Assembly (NCBI GenBank): GCA_013398955.1
Contig: VWPU01005001.1
Span: 62,001 to 126,000, forward strand
Reading direction: 5' to 3'
Source: Callaeas wilsoni
Lineage: Eukaryota > Chordata > Aves > Passeriformes > Callaeidae
DNA length: 64,000 bases
Both the position numbers and the translations under genes were made by a program. Under the pieces are notes generated by a model, which worked only from the letters and a program-made list of their open reading frames with translations, did no database searches and was not told the DNA's origin. This document shows, one piece after another, positions 27,701 to 42,700 of the stretch (position 1 is its first letter; each line of letters begins with the position of its first letter).

Positions 27701-30700
27701 ATAATAATGAACAAGAGGATTAGTGAAAGCAGTATAAAAGCAATCTTTTTTTTTTTTTAAAACATTTACCCAAATCAGAAACATCCTCTTTCAGATGTAT
27801 CTATTTTATTATTATCTAATTATTTAGCTACAATGATTTCACATTATCTTTTTATGGAAGGATTTGTGTTCACTCAGCCACAGGCCAATACCTTTCCCCA
27901 GTAAGCCCTCTAAAGCCAGCTGTACTGCATGGTTTCAAACAGACTAAATTTAGCCAGTTCTGTTCATCAGAGGAATGCTGTGTGTCAGCTACATCAAAGC
28001 CCAAGGGCAGCCTGATAAACACTGAATACAGGTCACGTAGCTCTGTAGCTAACAAACTCTAAGAGAGCTTGTACTCGGGGGCATTCAAAGCAGTTTTGTC
28101 ATCAACAATCTAGTATCCCTTGAGCCCCCATGTCGTTTCAGTTGCCAGGCAACGCTGGTGTTAATGTCTTAGAGGAGAAAAACTTACCAGGCATCTGGCC
28201 GTTCATCTGGTTCTGCATGTGTGGTGCAGGAGGGCCCCCACCTACCATACCATCTGAAGACATGTTGTGCGAGCGCGGGGGTGGGGGAGGGCCGCTCTGA
28301 CTCATCCCGCCCGGACCCATAGGCATATTCTGTGTGGGTGGCTGAAAGGAGACAGTTTAGTCAAACACGAGAAGCACTTAGTCTGACAAATATATTATAT
28401 GTACATATGGTACAGCACTTGCCTATATTGTTCAGCGGCATATGAAAGAAAGCGCTGAAATGCATTTCTTTCTCTGTCTGATATGTTTTACTCCTCCCAA
28501 TATTCATTCTGGCAAAATGTTTAACATTTTGATCAATTTTACATGAAGTATTACATGCAGACAACACCACAGCACCTTTGTGCATCACTTTAAAATAAAA
28601 AAAAACACAAATCAATGCCTCATTAAAAAATTACATCTGAACAGTTTAAGATTGCTGGAGTCGCTCCCTCACACAGACACAAAAGCTTTCATTCAACAGA
28701 GAAATAAGTCTGCACTGTAATTCTCTCGCATCAACAATTTGTTGCTGTTAACAGACCTTGCACTGGGACAAAACAGGTACAACATGAGATGAAAGCCTCT
28801 GAATGCTCATCGACTAGCAAAAAATTTGCACCTGGGTGTGGTAAAATGCTAGCGATCTCTTCCCTGCTCTCCCCCAAAGCGATGAAGACCTAGTTCATAA
28901 TTCTGTGCCAAACACCCCCTACAGACTGGAAGCACATTAGTGCTGGCCTCCAAAGGTCCAGAGACAGCTGCCTAGAAAGGATGTTTTTGGCAAATTTCCT
29001 AATGAAATTGTGAGGAAAATAACTGAATAACCTTGAGGGTTCAAAGAGGGAGAGCAAGAAAAACAATAAATACAAGGGGGAATTTACTGGTAGGTTCTAC
29101 TCAAGGCAATGTAAGGAGACACAGAAATTGCTAGTAGCCAGCTTTGTTTTCCTACTAAAAACACCTGTGAGACTCTATGATCCTCCTCAGATGCCTTAGC
29201 CAAGCACTTTCAGGGGAATAAAAATCATCTCCGTGAGACCAAATGCCTGGCTCTCTGGCTTTTGAGGACTCTGTCTACAGGTTATAACTATTCATGAAAA
29301 ACCTTCCCCATGAGACAACCACGTGTGACTTTTTCAACATTTCTCCTCACAGACTGAACCCTAAGTTCCTGTCCAGCCCAGTCCCCGCTTATGCCTACAC
29401 TACTCATCAGCAGGTTCATAAAGACAAAACACAGTACAGTAGCAAAGAGTAAGGCTTTCCCAGTGAGTGTATTTTGGAGATGGTACCAGCAGAGTAACAT
29501 AGACACACACACACATTCACTTGCCAGGGGAGGGGAGTGAATGGTAGTAATTTATTGTCTCAACATTTCTTCAAATACCACAAGCAGGTATTATTTTCCC
29601 TGCAGTACTTTAAAAAACTCGTCAGGAAACTAGTGAAGGCTTTTTTTTTTAGCAGGAAGAAGGAACGGGATGAAGGAAAATGTAAGCAAGTAGGCAACTT
29701 CTCTTGCTAAATTCCTTTCATTCCTCCATGATGAAGAGAATGACACTTTATAAGCAAAGTTCCTTCCTCAGCCTAGAGCAGAAGTGGTAGAAGGTGGAGA
29801 AGGTAAGTGTGAAAGGCAGCTCTAGCCTCTGAACACTGTGACTGAAATGCTGCTCCATTTTGCTCGCTCTTCTTCCACTAGTGAGCAACCAAGGCAAGGC
29901 AGCTCCACTTCAATTAAGTCATCCATCCCTTTACCTTCAAAACACACTATCATCCTAACTTTGCGTCTAACAGAATGTAACAGAAATTATCTAAAACTGA
30001 TATACAAAGAAACACAAAAAAGAAAACAAACAGACTATTTTAATTTTTATTTGGAAAGTAATACTAGCAGGAATACTAGCAAAACCAACACACTTGGTAC
30101 CTCCACATGAGCAGTGAGAGCTCAGAGCCCATCCCATGTCAGCCTCAGAGCAGTCCCACACCAGTAAACTGAGAGCAAAGACGAAAATCATCCAAGCTGA
30201 AACGTTTTTAGAATTAAAATGAACTTCTTCAATGCCAAGTATAAAACATTAGTAAGTCCAATGAAGTACTAAAGAAGATTAGATCATACCTAGGTTTTAG
30301 CTATCCTGCGTATGATATTGTACAAACATGGGCATGCCCTTATCTGTGGAACGATGGACGAAAAAGGTTCCCAGGATTATTTAGACAAAACTATATATAT
30401 TCCAACTCTATTTAGTCTGAAGTTTTCAAAACAACTATCCTTCAAGAAAAACACTGCAGTTATCAAAAAGACAGCATGAGAGAGTGTGGACATGCAAAGA
30501 CAGGGAGGAAAAAAGTGTTAAGGACTTCAGATACAAAAACCTGCAAGAGACTTCACAAACCACAGGGAATTAAGACAACTGAGGGAGCAACTAAAAACAC
30601 TCAAAAAGGTACTACCAGGAGTAATTCACCAAGAGGAGCTTCTGGATACGGAAACAGCCCAAAGACATGTGTGAATCCATATCAGATTCTTGAAAATAAT

Positions 30701-33700
30701 GCAAGTAAAAGGTCCAAGCTGGTAAAAAAATTCAATGTTCTATTAAAACAAATGACCTTATCAAATCACTAGAAGGTAGACAAACACTGTACCTCTATTT
30801 ATAAAAAAAGTAGTAGGACCAACTCTAAGAATTATGGATCTGTGAGCCTTGTTCTCTGAGCTACAGGTAAAATGATGAAAATAATTAAATACCATAAAAT
30901 TCCAAGGATGACAAAGATAAGTTAGTAAAGTGTCAATATAGTAAAGTCAAACCTTTCTAATTTACTAGAAATTTTTAAAAATATAAATTAAACCACCTAG
31001 CTGCATAATTAACAAAAACCTCTCAACACAAGTTTTTTGACAAAGCCTTTTGGAGCAATACATTGTCCAGTGGCACTGGTCAGAAACTGCCCAAAGGGAA
31101 GTTCATGAAGTTCAAAGAGTAAAGGAACGTACAGAGGTCTCCTGAAAATATTTCTTAGTAAATGTCAACATGTGAAGCTACTGCAACATTACTGAAAATG
31201 TGGAAGAAAGAATAAGCAGAAGGTGCCAAGTGAAATTCGATGTGGATAAATACATGGCAATCACAGTGAACTGTGAACCACTTTCTTCAGATAGAGGAAG
31301 CTCCTATTGCCATTAATTGAGGAAAAATCTAACAAACAAAAAAGAATTGACCACAATCCAGACAGTTTGGTGGGGAAAAGAAGACAAACCAAAACAAAAA
31401 ACTCAACAAAACGAACAGAAAACTCAAAACCCCATGAAATCTATTTATATACCTGTGGTCACTTTCTGATTATCTTCAGTAATATCCAAAGTGAGGTAGA
31501 ATAATAAAGAAAAATAAGCCAATGTATTTGAGACCATAATACACATTCAGTTTTGGCAAAGTAATCTCAAAAAGATACTGTAAAAATAGAAGGATTCTAA
31601 GGAGAGGTAACCAGTGATTAAAAACTCTGAATGTTTACACCTGAAACAGCAAAAAGGACAGATTTTTTTTTTCTTTTTTCATATAATGGAATTTAACATA
31701 AGAGGATATGACAGAAATACAATTTAATGTATGATACATACAAAAAGTAGATCATCCAATTTATGGTTTAACAAGAAAGAAAACCTCAGGAGAATAGTCA
31801 GTAAATTGAGGAATAATATTAAACATAGAAGACACCCCATAAATCACATAAAGCTGAGGTATTCATCAACACAGTACGCTAGAACAAAGTTTAAATATGA
31901 TTAAGAGATAATTACACATACATATATGCAATAGAAACAGTTATATAGGATATTATATAGGATATTTTAAAAGAGCATTACAAGCCTTTTTGTCAGATCA
32001 TAAACCAATCACTACCTGATAGTAATTAAAATGAAATGTCTCCTGCAGATATAATTATTCCCCAGTGAAATTCCTCCAGAGTATTTTTCTAGTGGATGCA
32101 GACAGAAGAAAACAAGAAAAAAATGTTTTTAAATGGCAACTTCCCGATTTCTATTGGACTTGATCCAGACTTTTACAGATAATAAACTTCTTTAAATTAA
32201 CTGTAATTTAAAAACTCCACAACAACAAAACGCTACCCCACTTAGCTACATAAACTAGGTTATTTAACCATTTTTGTTCTTTACAGAAGTTAAAGAAATT
32301 AACTGTCCCCAAGAACATGCACTACATATAGCAAAGACTTTTTAAAATGCAAAATGATCACACAGTATTCAAAAAGAAACAACCCATCCTGTGTGAAAGG
32401 AAAACTACCCAAAATGAACCCTAGCCATTAGGTCTAGATATGAAGGGTGAAATGACATCCAAACATAGTTAGGTTAACAGAACCAAAGGAAAGGCTACTT
32501 CCTTTCTTTTGCTGGATGCTTGACAAAAAGGAATGAAAATTAAAATCACTGCTGATTTTATTGCAGTTATGAAGTAGAAAACGTTAAATATTTTACTATT
32601 GGTAAAAAGTAAATAAAAGACTTAGAAGATGTTAGACATAGCTTCACTTGCTAAACACTAATTTTTGGCTAATTTCCCCAAACACACAGATTACACTTAT
32701 AGCCGCTATGAGCATTTAAAATTTATCAGAGCATGAAAAAAAATAATTATAAGCTATTTAGTGCAACTCTGGAAATCTGAACCGGAAAAAGACTGAAACT
32801 GACCCAATAGTTGTAACAAAAAAAAGAGACAAGGAAAAAGAAATAGATTTTAACTGACAACTTTCAGCAAACAAAATCCTACTAAATCCAAAAGTTATTC
32901 GAAAGCATGTGTTAAAGACAATAGCTACACTGCATTTTTTAAGAGGATTTTCTTTTAAATAATAAATTAGATCAAATGCAAGACAGCAACAATAAAATCT
33001 CCTAGGGCAGAAGTGTACACCCGAAGATGGTATGATTTTTCTTACCATCAACAGCAGGTTCAAAGATTCACTTATGGAACATCTATTGTTACAAAAACTG
33101 AGGTGGAATAACAACTCAGTCACCAAAAAAAAAGCAAAAAACAGGAAACACTGTTAAGCACATTAAAACACAATATTGCTAATCAATACAACTAGCGATA
33201 GAGATTTAAGCTACAGTATCAAAAATACAATTTTCTTGAAATTCTCTCAGAGTAACAATTAAAAGCTACAGGGAATGCAAACATAAATAGCCTTTTTTCT
33301 TTCCAAGAGAAGCCCTCACTCAGGATTTAATCAATCATCTTTGTTTTCAATTCTCAAATACCATTTTCTGCAAAGCAAAACACCCCGTCCCAGGGGGCAC
33401 TCTGCCCTGCTCATATCACATTGCTAATATTACAGGACCTGTCCCAGTCTCAGAGAGCAGTACTCTGTTGATAGGTGGTGATGGCACCTGTGGAGTACTT
33501 ACTGAGGTGTCAGACTGGGAAATAAGATCGTAAAGGAATATGGTTTTGAGATTTGAAAGAGCAGAGATTTAATTGGGTTATGACTCTTCTTCTACAAGGG
33601 ACAGGGTATGCAAGTACTGAGTGTCAAATGAAAAAATAAAGAGCCTGTATCAATCCTCAGATAGTGTAATATTTGGGGGTAGGGAGGATTTCTACAGGAG

Positions 33701-36700
33701 AAGCATTTACAATCATGTCTAAATAGTGAAATTAATTATAAATGTAATTTGTGCTCTCGCTGTTGGATTACCAGTTGTGACGCTCGGAGTAAGGAATTCT
33801 AAATTTAGAATGACAACCAGTTTATACATCTTGATTTACATCAGTACCTTCAAAAATCAGAGAAATTCTGACTTAATATTTGAACAAATGTTAAAATAGT
33901 GCATAACGTAATACTTAAGCATTCTGCTTAAAGGGGAAATTGGAATCTTTGATTGTTTCAAATTGCATAGATCACTGCATAAAAATATTTCACTGTCCCA
34001 ATATTCTTCAACAACCTTTTAACAAACAAAATTTAACCCTAAAATATCTGATGTCTTCATAGCAATAGTTACTCTGATACTTAAAAAAATAATCCCCCAA
34101 AAATTCTTTGGGGGTTTTAGTAGAACTAAAAATTATTTAAATCAGAAATTTTAAAAACTGTATGAATTCATAGGAGTTTATTATAAGTGACCATTAATAA
34201 GTTAAATGTGGATGTTAACTCAGGGATCACTGAATCATAGAATCTAGACAACTTCCGAGGTGCTCTGTAACTCTCCCATAAAATGCAGCTCCTATCTGTC
34301 CTCGGAAGCTTTGTGTTGCACAGCCCTTGCCTCTTTTGCTTTTAAGATGGTTTAATGTTTGGTCTGGTAGTTACAGGTTTTGCTTGCATTTAGTAACCTA
34401 ACAGAAAAGAAACCACTTCTATTCTAGCTAAAAGGCTTTATATAAACTCAACTAAAGCAGAAAGAACCCTCACAGCAAGGCATCTGGGAAAGAGCAAAAC
34501 CATACAGACTGCACCTATGTTACCAGACTGGCTGGTACAGCTCTCAGGAAACTGCCTACAGCCGAAAAGGTATTTATTGTGCAGATACTGCACTACAGAG
34601 AGGCAAATCACATCTTTGAGTATGAAAGAATTACACTTTAGAGCATACTCCTCATTCAAACTGCCGGCGATTTTTACTGATTTCTAAATCAGCCACAGAA
34701 GTTCATAGGCAATAGAAGTAGTTTTTTGTGTACAGTGCACTAGCTCCCCATGTGGACACACCTGATTAACAATACATGCAAAGTAGCTCACAGAACTCAG
34801 AGCGATCCTCTGGTTTAAAGTGGCAGCTAGTGGTCTCTGAATTCACTCCTAAACAACCTAACAACTTAAATTCCCATAACTGGTTTATTTTTTTCTTGGT
34901 GTAGTTGCTGGGTTAAGAAGTTCCCTCCAGTGACTCTTCATTTCCAACAACATCCTTTCAGTTTCGCCAACATAACCGTCTTTTTCTCTTTTATAACATC
35001 TTAAGAAATTATTATGACTTTTTGAAAACTATTTAACATTTAATCAGATCAATTATTCTTCAAAATCCAAGCTCTAGTAGTGACTAATAGCTCCCTTGGC
35101 TCTTGACAGGAAACATTCGACCTACCTTGTGCTCTGTTCTCTATTAATTCAGTTTACAAAGAGCTGAACTTGAACTAGGCATGGACTTGTGTTCTGAAAG
35201 GCTCATGCAGAATTATGCACCATACTGCACACACAACAAACAGATTTTCTGCTACGGTACCTCTCCTGATTTCTTGTGGGGTAGAGTTGATTTTCTTCCC
35301 AGTAGCTAGTGCAGTGCTAGGTTTTTAATTTAGTACAATAATGTTGATAACAAACTGATGTTTTAGTTGCTGCTAAGCAGTGCTTACTCTTAAAGTCAAA
35401 GATTTTTTTGGTTTCCCAGGCTCTGCCAGTAAGGTGTGTACAGGAAGCCAGGAGGGAGACTGGCCAGGCCAGAGGACCCAAATTGGCCCAAGGGATAATC
35501 CACACCACAGAGCATCAGAGTCAGGCTGGGCACTGGTCTATAGTTTTACTGTCTCATTTTAAATTACAATTATAATCTTATTATAGCATTTTATTTCAAT
35601 TATTAAGCTGTTCTTATCTCAACCCATAGGTTTTACTGTTTTCTCTGATTCTCCTGCGCAGCCCACTGCAAGGGGAAGGAAGGTGTATGGTGTGACCAAA
35701 CAGCTGCACGATACTTAGCTGCCAGCTGGGGTTAAACCCCAACGCCACCACAGACATCAAACTTTCCCAGGCATTTGGTACATAACTGGACAAGAATCTC
35801 ATTAATTTAGGATTCCACTCATCAGCAGTAACAAAAGCTTTATTTTGAAATTTTATCTTAAAGTGTTAAAACTGAGCCATATTTTTATTCTCAGGATGCC
35901 ATCTTGCTTTTTTCCCAAGAAAAACCAAGTCAAGGTAATTCAATTAAAATATATTTTAGCCAACTTTTTATGTTCAAAATAAAGGCTACTAAAAACCACA
36001 GTGCACAGCTCAGTTCTTAAGATTCCAACTGTTTTCTACAAACACGTTACAAGTACACTATAACCACAGACTGAACATTACCCCTTTGAAAAATAAAGTG
36101 TTTAAAATTATAGGAGAGTTTTCATTGTTTGAGTAAAACCATGCTTATATTGAAGAATTCTATTTAGCCTGCAGAGCTCCACAACTTAGAATCATTAAAC
36201 ATCCTTACTAACACTTCATGAAAGCTTGTCTTCAAGTTAATTTTTCAAAGTATTTTATTATTTTGTGCATGGGCAGTGGTTGTCTTTGGTTTTGGTTTGG
36301 GGGGTTTTTTTGTGTTAGGTTGTTTTGTTGCGGTTTGGTTTTTTTCCTATCTCTTGAAGCAGTTGCTTTGGAAATAACCAGCATTTCAGTGCTTGTTGAT
36401 ATCAAGTGTCTATAAAAAGCAATCATTATTTTATAGAGAAGTATTTTATAACTAAAGTGACATGGACGCCTCCCTAATCTGTGCGACACGTTTGGGAACA
36501 GCACACAATAAGGGATTTCACAAGTCCTACAAGAAGCTTTATTTTTGAAAAAAATACCTCAAGAAATTTTTTTTTTTTAATTAGGAAGTTTATTAATAAC
36601 CTCTCAAATATTATGAAATTTAGAAAAACTATTTAATGTAATATCCAGATTCTTCAACAACTTGGACACAATAAATTTTCTTGGAAGTCATCATACATAC

Positions 36701-39700
36701 AGATTGTAACTTAGTACTGGGAGAAACTGGCACTTTCAACATAAAAGAAAGCTCTATGTCACACAAGTGAGTAATAATCAGAAGCACTTATTTTCAACAC
36801 CATCTTGAAATACACACTGAAATCTCATGCTCTGCATGCCCACAGAATGCAAGTAAAAAAACCTGAAAAAAATCACTTCCTGTATTAAAACAAAACAAAA
36901 CAACAAAAACCCCACAAAAAACCACACACAAATGTTCCCAAATGATTCCTGCAGACCTCAATATCTGCCCATTAAAAAATGGAAAGTTTCCCACTACATA
37001 CCAAATAAAGGGATGGTCATGGATTGTTTCCTTAAAAATATTTGGCAAAATGAAGACAGATAAGAGAGGGAAGATGTCCAAGTAGAAAAGCTGGGGGTTT
37101 TTTATTCAGTAGTCTTCAATGACTTTTAAAGGGCACTAAGACACTTCAGAAAACAAAAAAATAAAAGTCAAGGAGGATAAGATGCTTGTTCTGCATTTTG
37201 AAATTGCACATGTTTAGAAACACACACACACACAAAATACCTCACCATCACTTTAACTGCATCTTCGCTTTCTATGGTTCAAGGACATCAATACCTTGCT
37301 GTAGCCTCCCTCAAAAGCAGCACCAGTGAAAAATCCCAAGAATGCAAGTGTTGTGTTGTGTTGCTCATGGTGCAAGCCCTGTTTGGGAAGCTAGTCTATC
37401 TATAAGGTGATGGTTAAAGAGACTCTTGACTGTTGTCCAAGAAAAGGAATACCTGTCGTAACTCAAAAAGAGGCAGCAAAATGCTGCATCAAGTTCATAT
37501 GTGATCTTAAGTCACTGCTCTTATCCAGCTGGGAAGATACCCATAACAGCCCTGCCCTTAATAATGCTGCTGTTCACACAGCTGAGAAGAGACTGGTTGA
37601 CTCAAGAACCTCACATTTTGTCTTTTAATGTGAAAGATGGTGTCTTACCCCAAAAGTAGTAATTTAATACTCTAGCAGGCATACAAAGACCACAGGAGCT
37701 TTGTTATGACACTGGATTTTCAAAGTTTTCCTAGCTCCCTTGACCCAGGCCCTGCAGTGCTTGCTTCACCTGTTTCACCTTTTCCACACTTCCAGGTCCC
37801 TGTTACATAAACATTTCTCTACACAGCACCATTGGGTCACTACACTTTCTGTCCTCTAAGGCAATACCAGAGTTTCAGAAACGATGTCATTCATTTCATT
37901 AGAACGGTGAATTCTGAAAGACAAGGGAAAAGGCACAACAGCCAACTACAAGCATTTTTCCTAACAACATAAAGCATTAAGTCTACGGAATATTGCTAAA
38001 AGACACAATGAAGTTCTCATAAGGTTAGGGTAACTTTTATTCGCATAAAAAATTTTAATGAACCTGGTCATTTATGTCTTTTGTTCAGCGTGAATGATAT
38101 CTGAACAGAAGCATTCTCTTTCCAACCTCACTTTAAGACTCAACTATTACTTTTTATGATGAATGAATGAAATATATGAATGAATGAAAATAATGAAACG
38201 CTTTAAAAGTCGTGAAATTTCTTGAGGGTTTATTTACCTGACTAAAACAATAACAAGCTAAAATTTAAACAAAAAAGAAAATATAGTTTACTAGGGGGGA
38301 ACAATCTTCCAAGAATGGATAGATGAGACACAACCCAACCTCAGAAGGTACCCAAACTCAAGGTCTCCTAATTTCTGGGGAAAGAAACTGCAGTAGTAGT
38401 ATCATAAAATTCACGTATATTAGTATTAAAAATAGTAGATGTCTATACACACATTATCTTGCTCCGTATTTAACTGTTATCATCCACACCTTGAATTTAG
38501 TAATACTGATCAACTGCTGATACACAAACATGGTGAGGAAAATCATACTACTTCCAAGTCAGCATGAGCCTCATCAGCTCTTGCATGGAAGGCCAGTGGA
38601 GGAAAAGACACTGAAGCAGTTTACCTTGCATTGATAAAAGAAAGATAACATGATAGCTCATATGTTCCCAAATTCTGTTAACTAAAGTTTACTAGGAAGA
38701 CAGAAAAAATTTAAAGAATATTTTCCTGTAAATCCCAACAAAAAATCATCTTGTCCAATTATGCTGCATTTCAGGACAATCTTCAATGATTTTACTTAGT
38801 AGGTCAGAGCATCTACATTTAGGTAAGACTGAAGATTTAAATTTTATTTAGTATTTTTGAAAGGAAAACCCAAGAAGCTACCTTTATTCCCTTCTTCATC
38901 TGTCCAAAAGAGACTCTCTCTACCCTCTCAAACACACACTATGCTATTTTTCTCAATACCATGGAATAGTCCTGACACTTGAAGATCAGAAACACACTTC
39001 CGTCCAGATCTGCAAAAGCCTTTCCCAGCCCTATCTTCATTTTCTTTTAAGAAGAGAATGTCATCACATTCAACTTTAACAACAGGGCTGTCCACTAGGG
39101 ACTAGGATAAGGTCAAATTCATTTCCAGTTGTCATCAGAACCAGGATATGAATTAAGCCTCCAAAAAAGTATTAGTTGAGGAACACACACAGCCGTCTTA
39201 AAGGTTTCTCTCCCTCCCCCTCAGCTATAAGCATGGATTTATAAAAAGAGAAACCTCTACGAGCACAACAGGTTGGACATAATGAAGCACTGTTTCTATA
39301 GTCCTCTAGGTACCAACTTGAAAGGATGCTTCGCTAGTAGCAATGATTGGAGAACACTTCTCCAGAGACCAAAGAAAAAGTAATTCAATTTCAGTTGGTG
39401 AAAACTAGTATCTAGGAATGGCTGTTTTATAGACCTTCTTTTTAGCTTCATATTACAGAAATGAATCAAGACTATATTAATTCAAGAAAAGTCTTATTAC
39501 CAAAAAACAAAGAACTTCCTTGTGTTACTCACAATGAACTCCCCAAGCTTTCTGATTAGCACAAAAAGCAAACAGATAGTAAGCTATTTTAATGCTGCTG
39601 TTTCTTTTCTTACTGCTGCATAAACAATGGAAAAGGGGAAGAATTTGAGGCATCTTATAAAATATAGAGTTCAGGAATATAGACTCAGAAAAAATTCAGA

Positions 39701-42700
39701 CTAAAAAAAGATAGCAAGTAATATCCAAGATATGTAAAGTGATGCAGTGTTTCAAGTTAAGCCTGTGAGCCCTTATTTCTTTTATATTATCATAATCCAC
39801 TTTAAAAAAAAAAACTTGTTTTCCAATACAGGAGAAAGGCAAAGAATCTGAGATTCACCTAGAAGGTAGAAAAACAGAAAAAAGTTTACCCAGTCTCATT
39901 CCACTGAGGCAAGAGAATAGATGATATTCCAGTGAAAAATAAAAAGATAATAAAAAAATCCCATTCCCTCACCTTTCCCTAATCTAACCGGAAAAAGAGT
40001 ATTGCTATAGGAGCTGATTAAGAACCATACCACTACAGTTCTCAGCTGAGAGGGGGGGAAAAAAAAAAAGGAAAAAGAAATTCTGTCTTTGAGGCAGACC
40101 AGATAATTGTGCATCACATACCTAATTCACAGTAAGAGTCTCACTTAAACAAGTGAGATTTTAAGCAAGATCTAAGTAGTGAGATTACTCTAAACAAAGC
40201 ATGAAGAGACAGCATCATGTATTCACTGTACAGTAAATCAGAGGCCAATTGTTTAATCATTATCTCAAACATTTGTTTGTTTGCTTTTCAGTTTGTTTGT
40301 TATTTTTCCCTTCAGGAATCCAAATGAAATACATTCCTTACTTTTACACTATTTTGTACTTACTGCTGGTAGTAGAGACTGCATGTTCTGGTTGGAGTCA
40401 GCTATAGTGGCTAGGTAAACCAAGTTTGTATGCAGCATCTGCTGGTATCTATCAAAATAAACAAAGCGAAACAAATCTTAATTCACAAATACAGTAACAT
40501 CAGAATTTACTCAAATTCCACAAATGTAAAGAAAGCTATTTATATAAAACAAGACTCAAGAGACTTACAAGAGTACCATTACTATGAATTTTAAGCCTTT
40601 TCCCTCACACTTATCTATTATCCAGTCTTTCCCAATGTTTCCATCAAATCTGTGCCTATCTCTACTACTGTCTTGCTATGAAAAAAATCTAAAGCTGGGT
40701 GACACTGCTCTCACCTATTTCACTTCCTGCCTTAAACTAAATCACCAGAAGATATATATAGAGTGTGTTTGTGTCTGGTGTACTTTCCATCATAAACACT
40801 AGAGAAAGAGAGCTTTTTATTATATGCCCATCTTCAAGATATCATAGATTTATGTGAATTGTGACCACATTTCTTCAGAAGCCCAAGCTTTGGAACTTTG
40901 CTATGGAATAACTTTTCTGCTAGAGAACCACAGTTCTGATTTTCAGTATCTAACCCACAGACACAAAAATAACCTTGAAAGCTGGAGCAGATTACAAGTA
41001 TGTAACTACGGGCTTGTAAACAAAAGTACCCCCTTAAACCAAAAGCACCTATTATTTATGATCCCACTCCTATTCCCAGACTATCAGTTCTCTTGGCAAG
41101 GGACTAAGATGTCCTATCTGACCATATTTGTCTGATTACATGGGTGCCATGATCACCTCATGCCAGAAAAGAGTAATGGGAAAATAACACTCCTTAATAA
41201 TTCACTCATTCTATAGTTCTCTCAGTTCAGTCTCCAAAGGCCCCACTAGACAGCAAGTCTGCAGATATTTTGGCAAGCCAAACTTCTAAGACAAGCCTGT
41301 TTGTTCTTGGGCGCATGAAAAGCCGGTAGTTTTCAAACATGCCATCAGAAAGCAGAAAAATCCATTTTCCTGCATGATTTTGAGAATTTTTCAAACAAAA
41401 CGACCTCTTTCCAACAATGTAATTACAATATAGAGGAAAAAGATCTTTCTTATACAGTCCTAATTTTTATGAGCATCATCATCATGACATCAACTTACAG
41501 CGGGCAAGTTGCAACATTTCAGCGACAGAAGTGATACTCATACAGCAAATAAAACCCACCCACCCTCCCAAAAAATTTCACATCTAGTATCTGTAACGAT
41601 ACTTTTCTTCACAGCACAGTTCTCCTGTAAGGTAAGATAAACAGATTAAGAATGATGATCTAGATGGAAATTCACCCAGTCCACAGTAGATATAGATTAA
41701 GGTCTTACTGAGAGCATTCAGAAGTCTTTCCCTTGTTCTGATAGTCCATTATACACTGGATAAGATGGTTGTTTTCATCCAACATCTGAAATAATAAAGA
41801 AGAAGTTTGGAGTAAATTTCATGTTCTTTGTGGAAAGAAACTGAAGATAAGTTTGAGTCTTGAGTAATGCTCCTTTTCTTAGTTTTAAAAAACAGTAAAA
41901 AGTTGTTGTGCAGAAAGTTCTACTTCACCAATTATTTACAAAACACTGGTTTGCTCCCATTTCCCCCCTGTGATTAGTTTTACAGGCTTTGGCTTACGGG
42001 TTTCATAGCACTACTATCAGCAGCTACATTTGTGAAGTGTCCCGTGCCCATTCTGAACCAAGTTCTTAGAAAGTTTTAAAAGTTTTCAGCACTCCTTCAT
42101 TTGACTGCTAACAAGAAATTCACTTAAAAGTCTATGCCCCAAGTTTCCCTTCTCCTTCTAAATCCTGCAACTGCTTGTAAATTTAATTTAAAAAGGCACT
42201 GAAATTGTTATTGATGAAAACTGAGCTGACCAGCTTTGTTCAAAGCAAATGCACTGGAAAGCTAGGCCATATTTACATGAAGAATCTCTAACAAAGCTGC
42301 ATTTTATAAATATTTGGTATAATGGTGATACGGTTAAGGCATGGTATTACCCAATTTAGTGTTCCCACTGAAACACTCCCAACCATGCACTCCTCTCCCC
42401 TCTGGTGGAGTAGAGGGCAGAACTGGAGGTATGAAAGGATAAGACCACCAGTTGAGATAGGAAAAATTTACTGGTAATAGCACTGAGATAAGAAGCACAC
42501 AGTAACAGCAAAAATACTAATAATGAAGGGTACAAGACAGGCAAATGATCCACATACAAGTGCTCACCACATAGAACCCCTGACCATACCTGACCAGACC
42601 ACACTACGTGAGCCCTTCCCCCATCCTCAGAAAATGAAGTGAGGTGTTACAGAATAACCTCCAGGTCCCTGCCATGACCCCTCCTGGCTACTGCAAGAAT

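Larger units (their letters stand above)
21830..28187 (-). other. SS18 intron 4
   Basis: 6358 bp, phase 1, donor GTAAGT. It contains a short CR1 tail (22336-22430), solo LTR B (25124-25495) and an A-rich tract with the window's only ambiguous base (27282-27334). The remaining sequence is AT-rich and unassigned. Confidence 0.8.
28342..40363 (-). other. SS18 intron 3 (longest intron)
   Basis: 12022 bp, phase 0, donor GTAAGT. It holds an ancient CR1 copy (about 30470-31890) and solo LTR D (35262-35749). Small simple repeats include ACACACACACAC at 29505-29514, a CA run near 37221, and GAATGAATGA repeats at 38160-38189. The rest is AT-rich and unassigned. Confidence 0.8.

Noticed and set aside
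34226..34262. possible CR1 tail at GAATCATAGAATCTAGA
   Set aside because: Only the generic end motif is present. The following bases do not track the CR1 3' end well enough.
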